Shown: in pieces, positions 6,419 to 12,096 of the stretch
Layout: each line of letters starts with the position of its first letter
Position numbering within the stretch: position 1 is the first letter of the stretch
Source of the DNA: Chloroflexota bacterium
GTDB taxonomy: Bacteria > Chloroflexota > Anaerolineae > Anaerolineales > Anaerolineaceae
Reading direction: 5' to 3'
Assembly (NCBI GenBank): GCA_019136175.1
Contig: JAGVUS010000300.1
Span: 1-12,096 of the forward strand
DNA: 12,096 bases
Notes under the pieces: model-generated
What the model was told of the DNA's origin: nothing
Database searches by the model: none
Seen by the model: only the letters and a program-made list of their open reading frames with translations
Position numbers and translations under genes: made by a program

Positions 6419-7998
6419 TTCGTCCAAAACCATTGACCACCAATCATTGTGGCAGACGGAGTCAGTGTCCATAGTTCACTGGCTGGAACCTGGAAGGGAT
6501 CAGTGGGCAGAACGATCAAATCTGCCAGGAAGCCTTCTGCCAGTATCCCTGCTTGGCTTTCCAATCCGGCAGCAAATGCCGGACCAGTGGTGAAACCATG
6601 CAAGGCATCCAGTAAAGAAATTCGCTGTTCCGGGTTCCACCCCATTGGACCGGGATCTCCAGATATTCGCTGACGGGTGACCGCTGCATGCAGCCCCAGG
6701 AAAGGATTGGGAGACTCCACCGGTGCATCGGACCCAAATACCAGTCGTGCACCGCTTTCTAAAAGAGAATGGAAGGGATAAGCAAGCCTGGCACGTTCCC
6801 CCCAGTAGTGGTCTGCCGTGATCATGTCGGAAGGGGCATGGATGGGTTGGACAGAGGCAAGGATATCCAGATCTGACAAACGTTGGAGGTCCTGGGTGTT
6901 TAAAAGCTGGACATGTTCAATCCGGTGACGTAAATGTGGGATTTGGTGGGTCTTTTCAAACGCCCGGATTTTCGCATAGCCATTTAAAACGGTGCGGTTT
7001 GCCCGGTCACCAATGGCATGGACAGCCAGGCTGATTCCATTTTTTACCGCCTGGATGCCAATTTCAACAATCTGGTTTTCATCCAGTAACAGGATACCAC
7101 TATTGGAGGGATTGTTTCCATAGGGTTCCAACATTGCTGCTGTCTGCGGACCCAAGGCTCCGTCAGCGAAAAGTTTCAGGGAACCCATGCGAAGGAGAGT
7201 GCTGCCGAAACCCGTCTGCAAACCAAGCTGGATGGCATCTGCCAGATTTTCATAAGGGATTCCTTTGACCACCCGCAAGTGTAATTTTCCAGCCTGTGCC
7301 AGGCTTTGCAGAGCCTGGAAGCATTGAATGCGGTCAAAATCGTGGACACCCGTAATGCCCATTTTCATCAAGTCAAATTGGGCGGAAGCAATTGCATCTT
7401 CAACCTCATGATCGCCGGGCTTGGGGATGGCACGTTCCACCAACCCCATGGCGGACTCGAACAGGATGCCAGTGGGCATGCCCTGCTCATCGCGCTGGAT
7501 GATACCGCCTGGCGGATCCTGGGTGGACTCCGAAATTCCGGCAGCCTGTAATGCCGCCTGGCTTGCCCAGCTGGCGTGCAGGGATTTGGCGGTCAGGTAC
7601 ACTGCGCGTCCGGGAGCAACAGTTTCCAAATCCCGGGTGGTTCCGAACCCGCCTTCCCATAGGTTTTGATTCCAGCCATGCCCCAGGATCCAGGATTCGG
7701 GATCGGTTTTTTTTGCGCGTTCCGCAACCCTTTTGAGGCATTCCTGCAAGGTATCGGTTTCACAATCAATTTTTTGTAAATTCAGTGCGTACGTTTGCAG
7801 GTGAATATGTGCGTCGGTCAGCCCGGGGATAATGGTTTGTCCCTGCATGTCCTGCCAGGTGGTGCGCGCATTAGCCAACGGCTCCATATCCTTGCAGCTG
7901 CCAACAGCAAGAACCCTTCCACTGCCAATCGCAATACAATCAGCTTCCGGCTGGCGGGGATTCAGTGTGTGGATATGGGCATTTGTCAGGATGAGCAT
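6415..7998 (-). CDS. YtcJ-like metal-dependent amidohydrolase
   Basis: 527 residues of the amidohydrolase superfamily, in the YtcJ / N-substituted formamide deformylase (NfdA)-like branch, a length typical for that group. Visible metal and active-site residues are H64 and H66 in 'GLTDAHIHL', K275 in 'SLKLFADGALGP' (the likely carboxylated lysine), H327 in 'LAVHAIGDRA', H362 in 'HRIEHVQ' and D424 in 'FGSDAPVESP'. The beta-sandwich around the barrel is formed by the N-terminus ('LILTNAHIHTLNP') and C-terminus ('LADLIVLPTDPF'). It hydrolyses an amide or related C-N bond; the substrate cannot be predicted. No signal peptide, so cytosolic. The start overlaps the ParB stop by one base (TAATG), with GAGGAA just upstream, and its own stop overlaps the next kinase gene. 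Its place between ParB and a histidine kinase has no obvious functional logic and may be simple co-transcription. Confidence 0.93.
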   Translation of the reverse strand: MLILTNAHIHTLNPRQPEADCIAIGSGRVLAVGSCKDMEPLANARTTWQDMQGQTIIPGLTDAHIHLQTYALNLQKIDCETDTLQECLKRVAERAKKTDPESWILGHGWNQNLWEGGFGTTRDLETVAPGRAVYLTAKSLHASWASQAALQAAGISESTQDPPGGIIQRDEQGMPTGILFESAMGLVERAIPKPGDHEVEDAIASAQFDLMKMGITGVHDFDRIQCFQALQSLAQAGKLHLRVVKGIPYENLADAIQLGLQTGFGSTLLRMGSLKLFADGALGPQTAAMLEPYGNNPSNSGILLLDENQIVEIGIQAVKNGISLAVHAIGDRANRTVLNGYAKIRAFEKTHQIPHLRHRIEHVQLLNTQDLQRLSDLDILASVQPIHAPSDMITADHYWGERARLAYPFHSLLESGARLVFGSDAPVESPNPFLGLHAAVTRQRISGDPGPMGWNPEQRISLLDALHGFTTGPAFAAGLESQAGILAEGFLADLIVLPTDPFQVPASELWTLTPSATMIGGQWFWTK

Positions 7999-8849
7999 TA
8001 TTCCTCAACGAGCCGGTTAATCAAAGCGGTTAATTCTTCATCGGAGTAATAATGGATGATCATGCTGCCACCTTTTTGTCCATGGCGCAGCACCACCTTG
8101 GTTCCCAGGCTGTCCTGTAATCTCTGTTCCAGGGCGCGGATCTCTGGAGCCGGTTCCTTCCTTGGGGGGATTTCCGGTCGGTCGCCCTTGTATTTGTTCA
8201 CCAATGCCTCGGTTTGCCTGACATTCAGCTGCAAGTTCAACACGGTTTGTAGCGCGGCAATCTGTGCCTGGGAAGTTGGCAAACCCAGTAATGCGCGTGC
8301 GTGTCCCTCGGTGATATCCACATCCGCCAGGGCTTTACGCAAGGGAGCGGGAAGATCCAACAATCGAAGGGTATTGGTGACTGCCGGGCGGCTTTTCCCC
8401 ACCCGGAGGGCAATTTCCTCGTGGGACAAGCCAAAGATTGTCACCAACTGGTGGTATGCTTCGGCTTCTTCCAGCGGAGAGAGATCCGACCGTTGGATAT
8501 TCTCAATCAATGCCAGTTCCAGCCGTTCCTGGTCGGTTGCCTGCCGGATGATGACCGGCACAGCATCCAAACCAATCATTGCCGCTGCCCGCAACCGGCG
8601 TTCCCCGGCTATGAGAATGTAAACATCCTGGTTGGGATCATATGTGACAATTAATGGTTGAAGGATGCCATGTTCCCGAATGGAAGCAGCCAGTTCAATC
8701 AATTCTTTTTCATCCATTTCCGTGCGGGGCTGCCGCGGGTTGGATTGTATTTTTCGGATGGGAACGGAGGTGGTTGATCCCTCCGACGGGGAGTCTCCTC
8801 CGGGGATGAGTGCATCCAGACCTCTGCCTAAACCACCTTTTCGTGCCAT
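7998..8849 (-). CDS. parB: Chromosome-partitioning protein ParB (Spo0J)
   Basis: 283 residues, the usual length of chromosomal ParB. The opening 'KGGLGRGLDALIP' is typical (the stretch that stimulates ParA ATPase). The CTP-binding motifs are present: 'GILQPLIV' (61-68), 'GERRLRAA' (82-89) and 'ENIQRSDLSP' (116-125). The helix-turn-helix follows ('SHEEIALRVGKSRPAVTNTL', 142-161), then 'ITEGHARALLGL' and a C-terminal dimerization domain ending 'LTALINRLVEE'. ParB binds parS sites near the origin, slides as a CTP-dependent clamp, and acts with ParA and SMC in chromosome segregation. The gene lies 11 bases after parA. No good parS palindrome (TGTTTCACGTGAAACA type) was found in the window. All features are intact and the identification is secure. 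Confidence 0.97.
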   Translation of the reverse strand: MARKGGLGRGLDALIPGGDSPSEGSTTSVPIRKIQSNPRQPRTEMDEKELIELAASIREHGILQPLIVTYDPNQDVYILIAGERRLRAAAMIGLDAVPVIIRQATDQERLELALIENIQRSDLSPLEEAEAYHQLVTIFGLSHEEIALRVGKSRPAVTNTLRLLDLPAPLRKALADVDITEGHARALLGLPTSQAQIAALQTVLNLQLNVRQTEALVNKYKGDRPEIPPRKEPAPEIRALEQRLQDSLGTKVVLRHGQKGGSMIIHYYSDEELTALINRLVEE

Positions 8850-8860
8850 GGGAACCTGCC

Positions 8861-9655
8861 TTATGGTTGAATTTCCGGTACCAGGACTCCATCCTGCTGC
8901 AGGATTTCCCTTGCCAGGGCTGCGTAACTGTGGGCGGCATTGGATTCTGGTGCATAATGCGAAATCGGCAAACCGCGCGATGGGGCTTCCGCCAGGCGGA
9001 TGGAGCGTGGAATGATGGATTGGAAAACCTTGTCTGGAAAGTGGCGGCGTACTTCAGCCACAACATCCACAGCCAGGTTGGTGCGTCCATCATACATTGT
9101 CAGGATCACCCCCCGAATTTTAAGCTGGGGATGAAGAGAATTCTGCACCCGGTGAACGGTTTGCAGCAGCATCCCCAATCCTTCCAGGGCGAGATATTCG
9201 CATTGGACAGGGATGAGGATGCCATCCCGGGCTGCCACGAGACCATTGACGGTCAGTATGCTCAGCGAGGGTGGACAGTCGACCAGGATATAATCATAAC
9301 GGTCGTGAACTGCAGCAAGGGCTTTTTTGAGTTGATTTTCACGGTTGGGTAGATCAATCAATTCCACCTCGGCACCCGCCAGCGCAGGAGAGGATGGCAG
9401 CAGGGAGAGTTTGAGACGGGGATTGTGCAGGATGGTTTGTGGTCCGAGAGACACATCCCCAATCAGCACCTCGTAGGTGCCGGATTTTACATTCCGTTTG
9501 TCAATCCCGAGAGAGGAAGTGGCGTTTGCCTGCGGATCCAGGTCAACCAGCAGGACTTTCTGACCATATGCCCCCAAGTATGCCCCCAGGTTGATGGCAC
9601 AGGTGGTTTTTCCAACGCCTCCTTTTTGGTTCACCAGGGTATAGATCCGCGCCAT
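8861..9655 (-). CDS. parA: Chromosome-partitioning ATPase ParA (Soj)
   Basis: 264 residues with the deviant Walker A motif KGGVGKTT (11-18) almost at the N-terminus, 'LLVDLDPQAN' (35-44; D40 in the switch region) and Walker B-like 'YILVDCPPSLS' (122-132). There is no N-terminal helix-turn-helix, which marks it as the short, Soj-like chromosomal type. It forms ATP-dependent dimers on nucleoid DNA and works with ParB in origin segregation. The start is 3 bases after the stop of the PfkB-type kinase gene, with AAAGG upstream. In many bacteria parA follows rsmG/mnmG; here it follows a PfkB kinase and a zinc-ribbon gene instead. Identification secure. Confidence 0.97.
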   Translation of the reverse strand: MARIYTLVNQKGGVGKTTCAINLGAYLGAYGQKVLLVDLDPQANATSSLGIDKRNVKSGTYEVLIGDVSLGPQTILHNPRLKLSLLPSSPALAGAEVELIDLPNRENQLKKALAAVHDRYDYILVDCPPSLSILTVNGLVAARDGILIPVQCEYLALEGLGMLLQTVHRVQNSLHPQLKIRGVILTMYDGRTNLAVDVVAEVRRHFPDKVFQSIIPRSIRLAEAPSRGLPISHYAPESNAAHSYAALAREILQQDGVLVPEIQP

Positions 9656-9658
9656 GGG

Positions 9659-10519
9659 TTAAACCTTTGGCAGGACTTCCAGCAGGGCTGCCTGCACTTC
9701 TTCCGGAGTAGGAACACCGTCCAGCCGCCGCCGCGTGACTGACCTGGCAGCCAGCTGGGTGGCAAACCGGGCAGCTTCCCAGGGATCTTTGGTGGCGTGC
9801 AGGCGGGCAAAGAATGCGGCAGCAAAGATATCCCCCGCGCCGATGGGATCCACTTCCACAACAGAGGGTGGGCGGAAACGCCGCAGGTCGCCATTCCAAT
9901 ACAGGCGGGCACCTGCATTGCCCTCGGTTATCACCAGGATGCGAATGGAGGTGACCAGGTCATCCACACGTGATTCATCGCCTCCCAGGTCCTCAATGCT
10001 TAGAACTGCTGCAGTGGATTGCTCCAGCACAAATTGGGATTCCAGCCAATCGCAGGGGCGGACGCGTCCTTCCTGGTCCCACTCCCGCAGCCAGCCCTGG
10101 GGAGTGACCCCAATCAGGCTGTTGGGAAATGCCCGCACGATCTTGGGATCCACCTCCTGGGCAATGGGTGCAAGCTGTACGATGGGCGTATTCAACCAGG
10201 TGGTTGGAATCATGCTGGCATCCAACGGGGTTGCCAGGTGGTGGAGGTACTGAATGCGACCTTCGGGGAAATATAAATTTTCAAATGTGGTGCATTGATC
10301 GGAGGCATGCCGCACAACGGTGATGCCATCCAGTGCACCCAGGTCGGCTTCAGGAGAGCAGGACGTGAGTACACCAACCCGCAGTTCCATCGACAGGGCT
10401 GTCAGTGATGAAAATGACGCCGTTCCACCCAGTTGGTACCCTTCCGGGGTCATATCCTGGGTGATATGTCCGATGACAAGATAATCAATTGGTTCCAGTC
10501 TCGATAAATTCAAGGTCAT
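9659..10519 (-). CDS. PfkB/ribokinase-family kinase, substrate unknown
   Basis: 286 residues of the ribokinase-like fold. The second PfkB signature is clear near the C-terminus: 'VDPIGAGDIFAAAFF', with GAGD supplying the catalytic Asp and anion hole (Ile replaces the common Thr in 'D-T-x-GAGD'). The N-terminal part has 'LGGTASFSSLTALSM', matching the conserved Gly-Gly and small-residue helix where the family often has 'GGxxxN'. The substrate-lid region is short and divergent. Such enzymes phosphorylate sugars, nucleosides or similar hydroxyl substrates with ATP; the sequence does not show which. The ATG at 10519 overlaps the stop of the upstream zinc-ribbon gene by four bases, and parA follows after 3 bases, so it is tightly embedded in the operon. 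It could serve nucleotide-sugar or nucleoside metabolism; no specific name is justified. Confidence 0.88.
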   Translation of the reverse strand: MTLNLSRLEPIDYLVIGHITQDMTPEGYQLGGTASFSSLTALSMELRVGVLTSCSPEADLGALDGITVVRHASDQCTTFENLYFPEGRIQYLHHLATPLDASMIPTTWLNTPIVQLAPIAQEVDPKIVRAFPNSLIGVTPQGWLREWDQEGRVRPCDWLESQFVLEQSTAAVLSIEDLGGDESRVDDLVTSIRILVITEGNAGARLYWNGDLRRFRPPSVVEVDPIGAGDIFAAAFFARLHATKDPWEAARFATQLAARSVTRRRLDGVPTPEEVQAALLEVLPKV

Positions 10520-11046
10520 CCAGGTTCTCCGGGCTCTTCGAGGAGTTCCCCCTCATCCGGTAATGGGGTTTGAAGTGCGTCATCCAGTGTCATATTTTCC
10601 CGCCGCGACCCTGGAGCAGCCGTGGCGCAGGAAGGACAGAGATCCCAGGCAAGTTCCATCAATTTTCCACAGTTGTGACAGCGCTTGCGGAGACGAGTGT
10701 GGCAACTTGGACACGCAACCCAATCCGCTTGGATGCGCCGTCCGCACCCCGGGCAAAGGGGATTATCCTCGATGGTTTGAAGGAGGGCTTCCTCTTCCAG
10801 GGTTTGCTGATACTCCTCCTCGGTGGTCCGTTGGGGGCGCAGGATCAGGTAGATGATGATGCCGGGCAGGAATAGAATGGCAACCACAAGAACAGCCAGG
10901 ATGTGTGAAAGAGCGTCCCGCGAGCGTTTACGGATGTCCCGGTACGTCCAGAAGACCAGGCTTAACCACAACGCGGCAATAAACGCGGCGGAAAAGGCAG
11001 TTGCCACAAGAAAAATGGTGCTGGTAAGATTGGGATCGAAATTCAT
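10516..11046 (-). CDS. Two-helix membrane protein with double zinc ribbon
   Basis: 176 residues. Two hydrophobic helices (about 10-34 and 48-69) are separated by a basic turn 'TYRDIRKRSRD', which by the positive-inside rule puts the loop in the cytoplasm and both termini outside. The alternative is one signal-anchor plus one hairpin segment, with the Cys domain inside. Two four-cysteine zinc ribbons follow: C98/C101 with C112/C115 ('CPGC...CPSC') and C123/C126 with C137/C140 ('CHNC...CPSC'), the double zinc-ribbon (DZR) pattern. The tail (145-176) is acidic and probably disordered. Function unknown; DZR domains bind proteins or nucleic acids. It is the first gene of the long operon, starting about 14 bases after the predicted transcription start, with GGAG 7 bases before the ATG. 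Confidence 0.85.
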   Translation of the reverse strand: MNFDPNLTSTIFLVATAFSAAFIAALWLSLVFWTYRDIRKRSRDALSHILAVLVVAILFLPGIIIYLILRPQRTTEEEYQQTLEEEALLQTIEDNPLCPGCGRRIQADWVACPSCHTRLRKRCHNCGKLMELAWDLCPSCATAAPGSRRENMTLDDALQTPLPDEGELLEEPGEPG

Positions 11047-11066
11047 AGTCCGTCTCCAATGGTGGA

Positions 11067-11075
11067 ATTATAGCA
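11067..11075 (-). promoter_or_regulatory. Extended -10 promoter of the ten-gene operon
   Basis: The minus strand reads TGCTATAAT, the same nine bases as at 1768-1776. No good -35 is present, as expected for an extended -10 promoter. Transcription would begin near 11060, giving a very short leader with GGAG at 11054-11057. It is the only convincing promoter found ahead of the ten-gene chain. Confidence 0.7.
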
Positions 11076-11114
11076 TGGAGAGCGGTTTTCTGGAGGAAGG
11101 GCATCTGCCTGAAC

Positions 11115-11143
11115 TTGCCCTTTTGTTCTTCCTCAGGTATAGT
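11115..11143 (+). promoter_or_regulatory. radC promoter
   Basis: TTGCCC (11115-11120) and TATAGT (11138-11143) are separated by 17 bases, a good fit to the housekeeping sigma consensus. Transcription would start near 11150, about 39 bases before the radC ATG. It is divergent from the extended -10 promoter at 11067-11075, with about 65 bases between the two -10 elements. Confidence 0.7.
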
Positions 11144-11174
11144 ATTTCCAACCAAAATCATCTTTGCTGCACCC

Positions 11175-11180
11175 GGGAGG
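11175..11180 (+). promoter_or_regulatory. Ribosome binding site that decides the radC start
   Basis: GGGAGG lies 8 bases before the ATG at 11189. The open frame extends upstream to 10853, but that part lies across the divergent zinc-ribbon gene and both promoters, so this site marks the true start. Confidence 0.75.
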
Positions 11181-11188
11181 ATCAAGTT

Positions 11189-11887
11189 ATGAGGGAAGAT
11201 CGCCCTGCTTACCGAATCACCGACCTGGATATTGGGGAACGCCCGCGGGAAAGGCTGGAACGACTTGGTGCCAATGCCCTCAGCACGGCAGAACTGTTGG
11301 CAATCCTGTTGCGCACCGGGCTGGAAGGCGAAAATGCCGTCCAGATGGCGAGCCGCTTGTTGAATGATATGGGCGGGTTGAACGGCTTGCAACGAGCCAG
11401 TTTTGAGGATTTGCGCCAGCAGCATGGCTTGGGGACAGCCAAGGCTGCCCAAATCAAGGCTGCAATTGAATTGGGCAGGCGGCTGGCTGTTTCAACCAAT
11501 GATGAACGACCGCTGATTCAAAGTCCGGAAGCAGCAGCAGACCAAGTCTCATATGAAATGAGCGGGTTGGCAGAAGAGCAGCTCTGGGTGTTGGTACTGG
11601 ATAATAAAAACCGGCTCATCCACGTGGACCGCCGGTACAAGGGAACCGCCAACAGCTCGCAGGTGCGGGTGGGTGAATTGTTTGAGGAAGCCATCCGCCG
11701 TAAAGCGCTGTCCATCATCCTGGTTCATAACCATCCCAGCGGAGACCTGACGCCAAGCCAGGAAGATCTGACCCTCACCCGGGCGGTGTTGGAAGCCGGG
11801 AAGCTGCTGGATATTTCCCTGTTGGATCACCTGATTGTGGGCGGGATGCGTTTTCTATCCTTGAAGAAAGAAAAATACATGTCCTGA
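11189..11887 (+). CDS. radC: RadC family JAMM/MPN+ domain protein
   Basis: 232 residues, normal for RadC. The N-terminal part has 'PRERLERLGANALSTAELLA' and a helix-hairpin-helix region (about 62-100, with 'HGLGTAKAAQIKAAIELGRR'). The C-terminal JAMM metalloprotease-like domain has the metal-binding pattern H180-x-H182 ... D193 in 'VHNHPSGDLTPSQED', with a likely acidic catalytic residue at E129 or E130. The early report of a role in DNA repair was later disputed; the biochemical activity is not established, although the JAMM fold suggests a zinc-dependent isopeptidase or related hydrolase. It is monocistronic or read through into the tRNA, since no hairpin terminator is seen in the 52 bases between them. 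The motifs are complete and the family call is secure. Confidence 0.96.
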   Translation: MREDRPAYRITDLDIGERPRERLERLGANALSTAELLAILLRTGLEGENAVQMASRLLNDMGGLNGLQRASFEDLRQQHGLGTAKAAQIKAAIELGRRLAVSTNDERPLIQSPEAAADQVSYEMSGLAEEQLWVLVLDNKNRLIHVDRRYKGTANSSQVRVGELFEEAIRRKALSIILVHNHPSGDLTPSQEDLTLTRAVLEAGKLLDISLLDHLIVGGMRFLSLKKEKYMS

Positions 11888-11899
11888 GACCCTGGTTAA

Positions 11900-11928
11900 T
11901 TGACAAATTTCCGGGAACGTAGTAAGAT
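11900..11928 (+). promoter_or_regulatory. Promoter of the tRNA gene
   Basis: TTGACA (11900-11905), a perfect -35, is followed after 17 bases by TAAGAT (11923-11928). The start point would be near 11935, a few bases before the tRNA 5' end at 11940. Position and spacing fit a strong stable-RNA promoter. Confidence 0.75.
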
Positions 11929-11939
11929 AGGGCACGTCC

Positions 11940-12011
11940 GGCGAGGTAGCTCAGTGGTAGAGCAGGGGACTCATAAGCCCTTGGTCGTGAGTTCAACCCT
12001 CACCCTCGCCA
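11940..12011 (+). tRNA. tRNA with anticodon CAT (Met, or Ile2 read with lysidine)
   Basis: The 72 bases fold into a full cloverleaf. The acceptor stem GGCGAGG pairs with CCTCGCC (7 of 7), and the D stem is GCTC/GAGC. The anticodon arm is GGGGA-CTCATAA-GCCCT, with the anticodon at 11972-11974 read as CAT. The T arm GTGAG-TTCAACC-CTCAC pairs 5 of 5. The discriminator is A12011, followed by CCT, so the final A of CCA is not encoded. In the anticodon stem the outer pair is a G-T wobble and the inner pair is A-G (A11969 with G11977). The start is not initiator-like (first pair G-C; no three G-C pairs abutting the loop), so elongator Met or Ile2 is meant. The variable-region string TTGGTCG resembles E. 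coli tRNA-Ile2, but the evidence does not decide. Confidence 0.93.
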
Positions 12012-12015
12012 CCTG

Positions 12016-12045
12016 AACAGGTGCAGTGAAGACTGCGCCTGTTTT
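12016..12045 (+). terminator. Intrinsic terminator after the tRNA
   Basis: A 12-base-pair stem (AACAGGTGCAGT with ACTGCGCCTGTT; one G-T wobble) with a GAAG loop at 12028-12031 runs into a short T run (12042-12045). It begins 4 bases after the mature tRNA 3' end and should end the tRNA transcript. Confidence 0.85.
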
Positions 12046-12066
12046 GATTCCTCCAACGATTTTGCC

Positions 12067-12095
12067 TTGACAGGATGTGTACCGATTGGTATACT
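12067..12095 (+). promoter_or_regulatory. Strong promoter pointing out of the right edge
   Basis: TTGACA (12067-12072), 17 bases, then TATACT (12090-12095) form a near-consensus housekeeping promoter just after the tRNA terminator. The transcript it drives lies outside the window. Confidence 0.75.
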
Positions 12096-12096
12096 G

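Noticed and set aside
5372..6472. Longer start for the MshEN-like kinase
   Set aside because: It would overlap the amidohydrolase by 58 bases. The ATG at 6418 gives the ATGA junction seen elsewhere in this operon. An ATG at 6433 remains a possible alternative.
10853..11188. Upstream extension of the radC frame
   Set aside because: It runs antisense across the zinc-ribbon gene and both promoters; the RadC family begins at about the ATG at 11189, which has a strong ribosome binding site.
11616..11631. parS-like palindrome around TCCACGTGGA
   Set aside because: It matches the parS consensus at only about 12 of 16 positions and lies inside conserved radC coding sequence. Other CACGTG-type cores in the window (near 3610, 9968 and 1171) match less well. 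A genome-wide search would be needed to find the true sites.
1..12096. Mobile element, CRISPR array, toxin-antitoxin or defence system
   Set aside because: No transposase, integrase, repeat array, cas gene or paired toxin/antitoxin was seen. The tandem-XRE gene has no short toxin-like partner; its neighbour is a TPR protein.

Overview
The window is a compact stretch of bacterial chromosome with almost no non-coding sequence. Its protein set (chromosomal ParA/ParB, a PfkB-family kinase, a membrane zinc-ribbon protein, soluble histidine kinases, a CpaF-type ATPase, RadC) and its moderately GC-rich composition would fit a member of the Chloroflexota, possibly Anaerolineae. That assignment is an inference from general resemblance, not a proof. 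No insertion sequence, phage gene, CRISPR array or other mobile element was seen, and no gap between genes exceeds about 210 bases.

Reading on the minus strand from right to left, ten genes are packed head to tail from 11046 to 1792: a two-helix membrane protein with a double zinc ribbon, a PfkB-type sugar kinase, ParA, ParB, a YtcJ-like amidohydrolase, a histidine kinase with an N-terminal MshEN-like domain, a GAF-domain histidine kinase, an OmpR-type response regulator, a 99-residue protein of unknown function, and a CpaF-type secretion/pilus ATPase. Every junction is an overlap of 1 to 4 bases or a gap of 3 to 11 bases. One extended -10 promoter at 11067-11075 is placed to drive the whole set. 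A second promoter of the same type at 1768-1776 precedes another minus-strand cluster: a tandem-XRE regulator, a TPR protein and a GNAT acetyltransferase that runs off the left edge.

The plus strand is used only at the right end. radC is transcribed divergently from the long operon, out of a 142-base intergenic region holding back-to-back promoters. It is followed by a tRNA with anticodon CAT that has its own promoter and an intrinsic terminator, and then by a further near-consensus promoter that points out of the window.

The most unusual part is the regulatory half of the long operon. Two soluble histidine kinases share a single response regulator, one kinase carries a domain normally found on PilB/GspE/MshE ATPases, and the unit ends in a CpaF-type ATPase without any TadB/TadC, prepilin or prepilin peptidase gene beside it. 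The architecture suggests, as inference only, a signalling module, possibly sensitive to cyclic di-GMP, tied to an ATPase and co-expressed with chromosome-partition genes.
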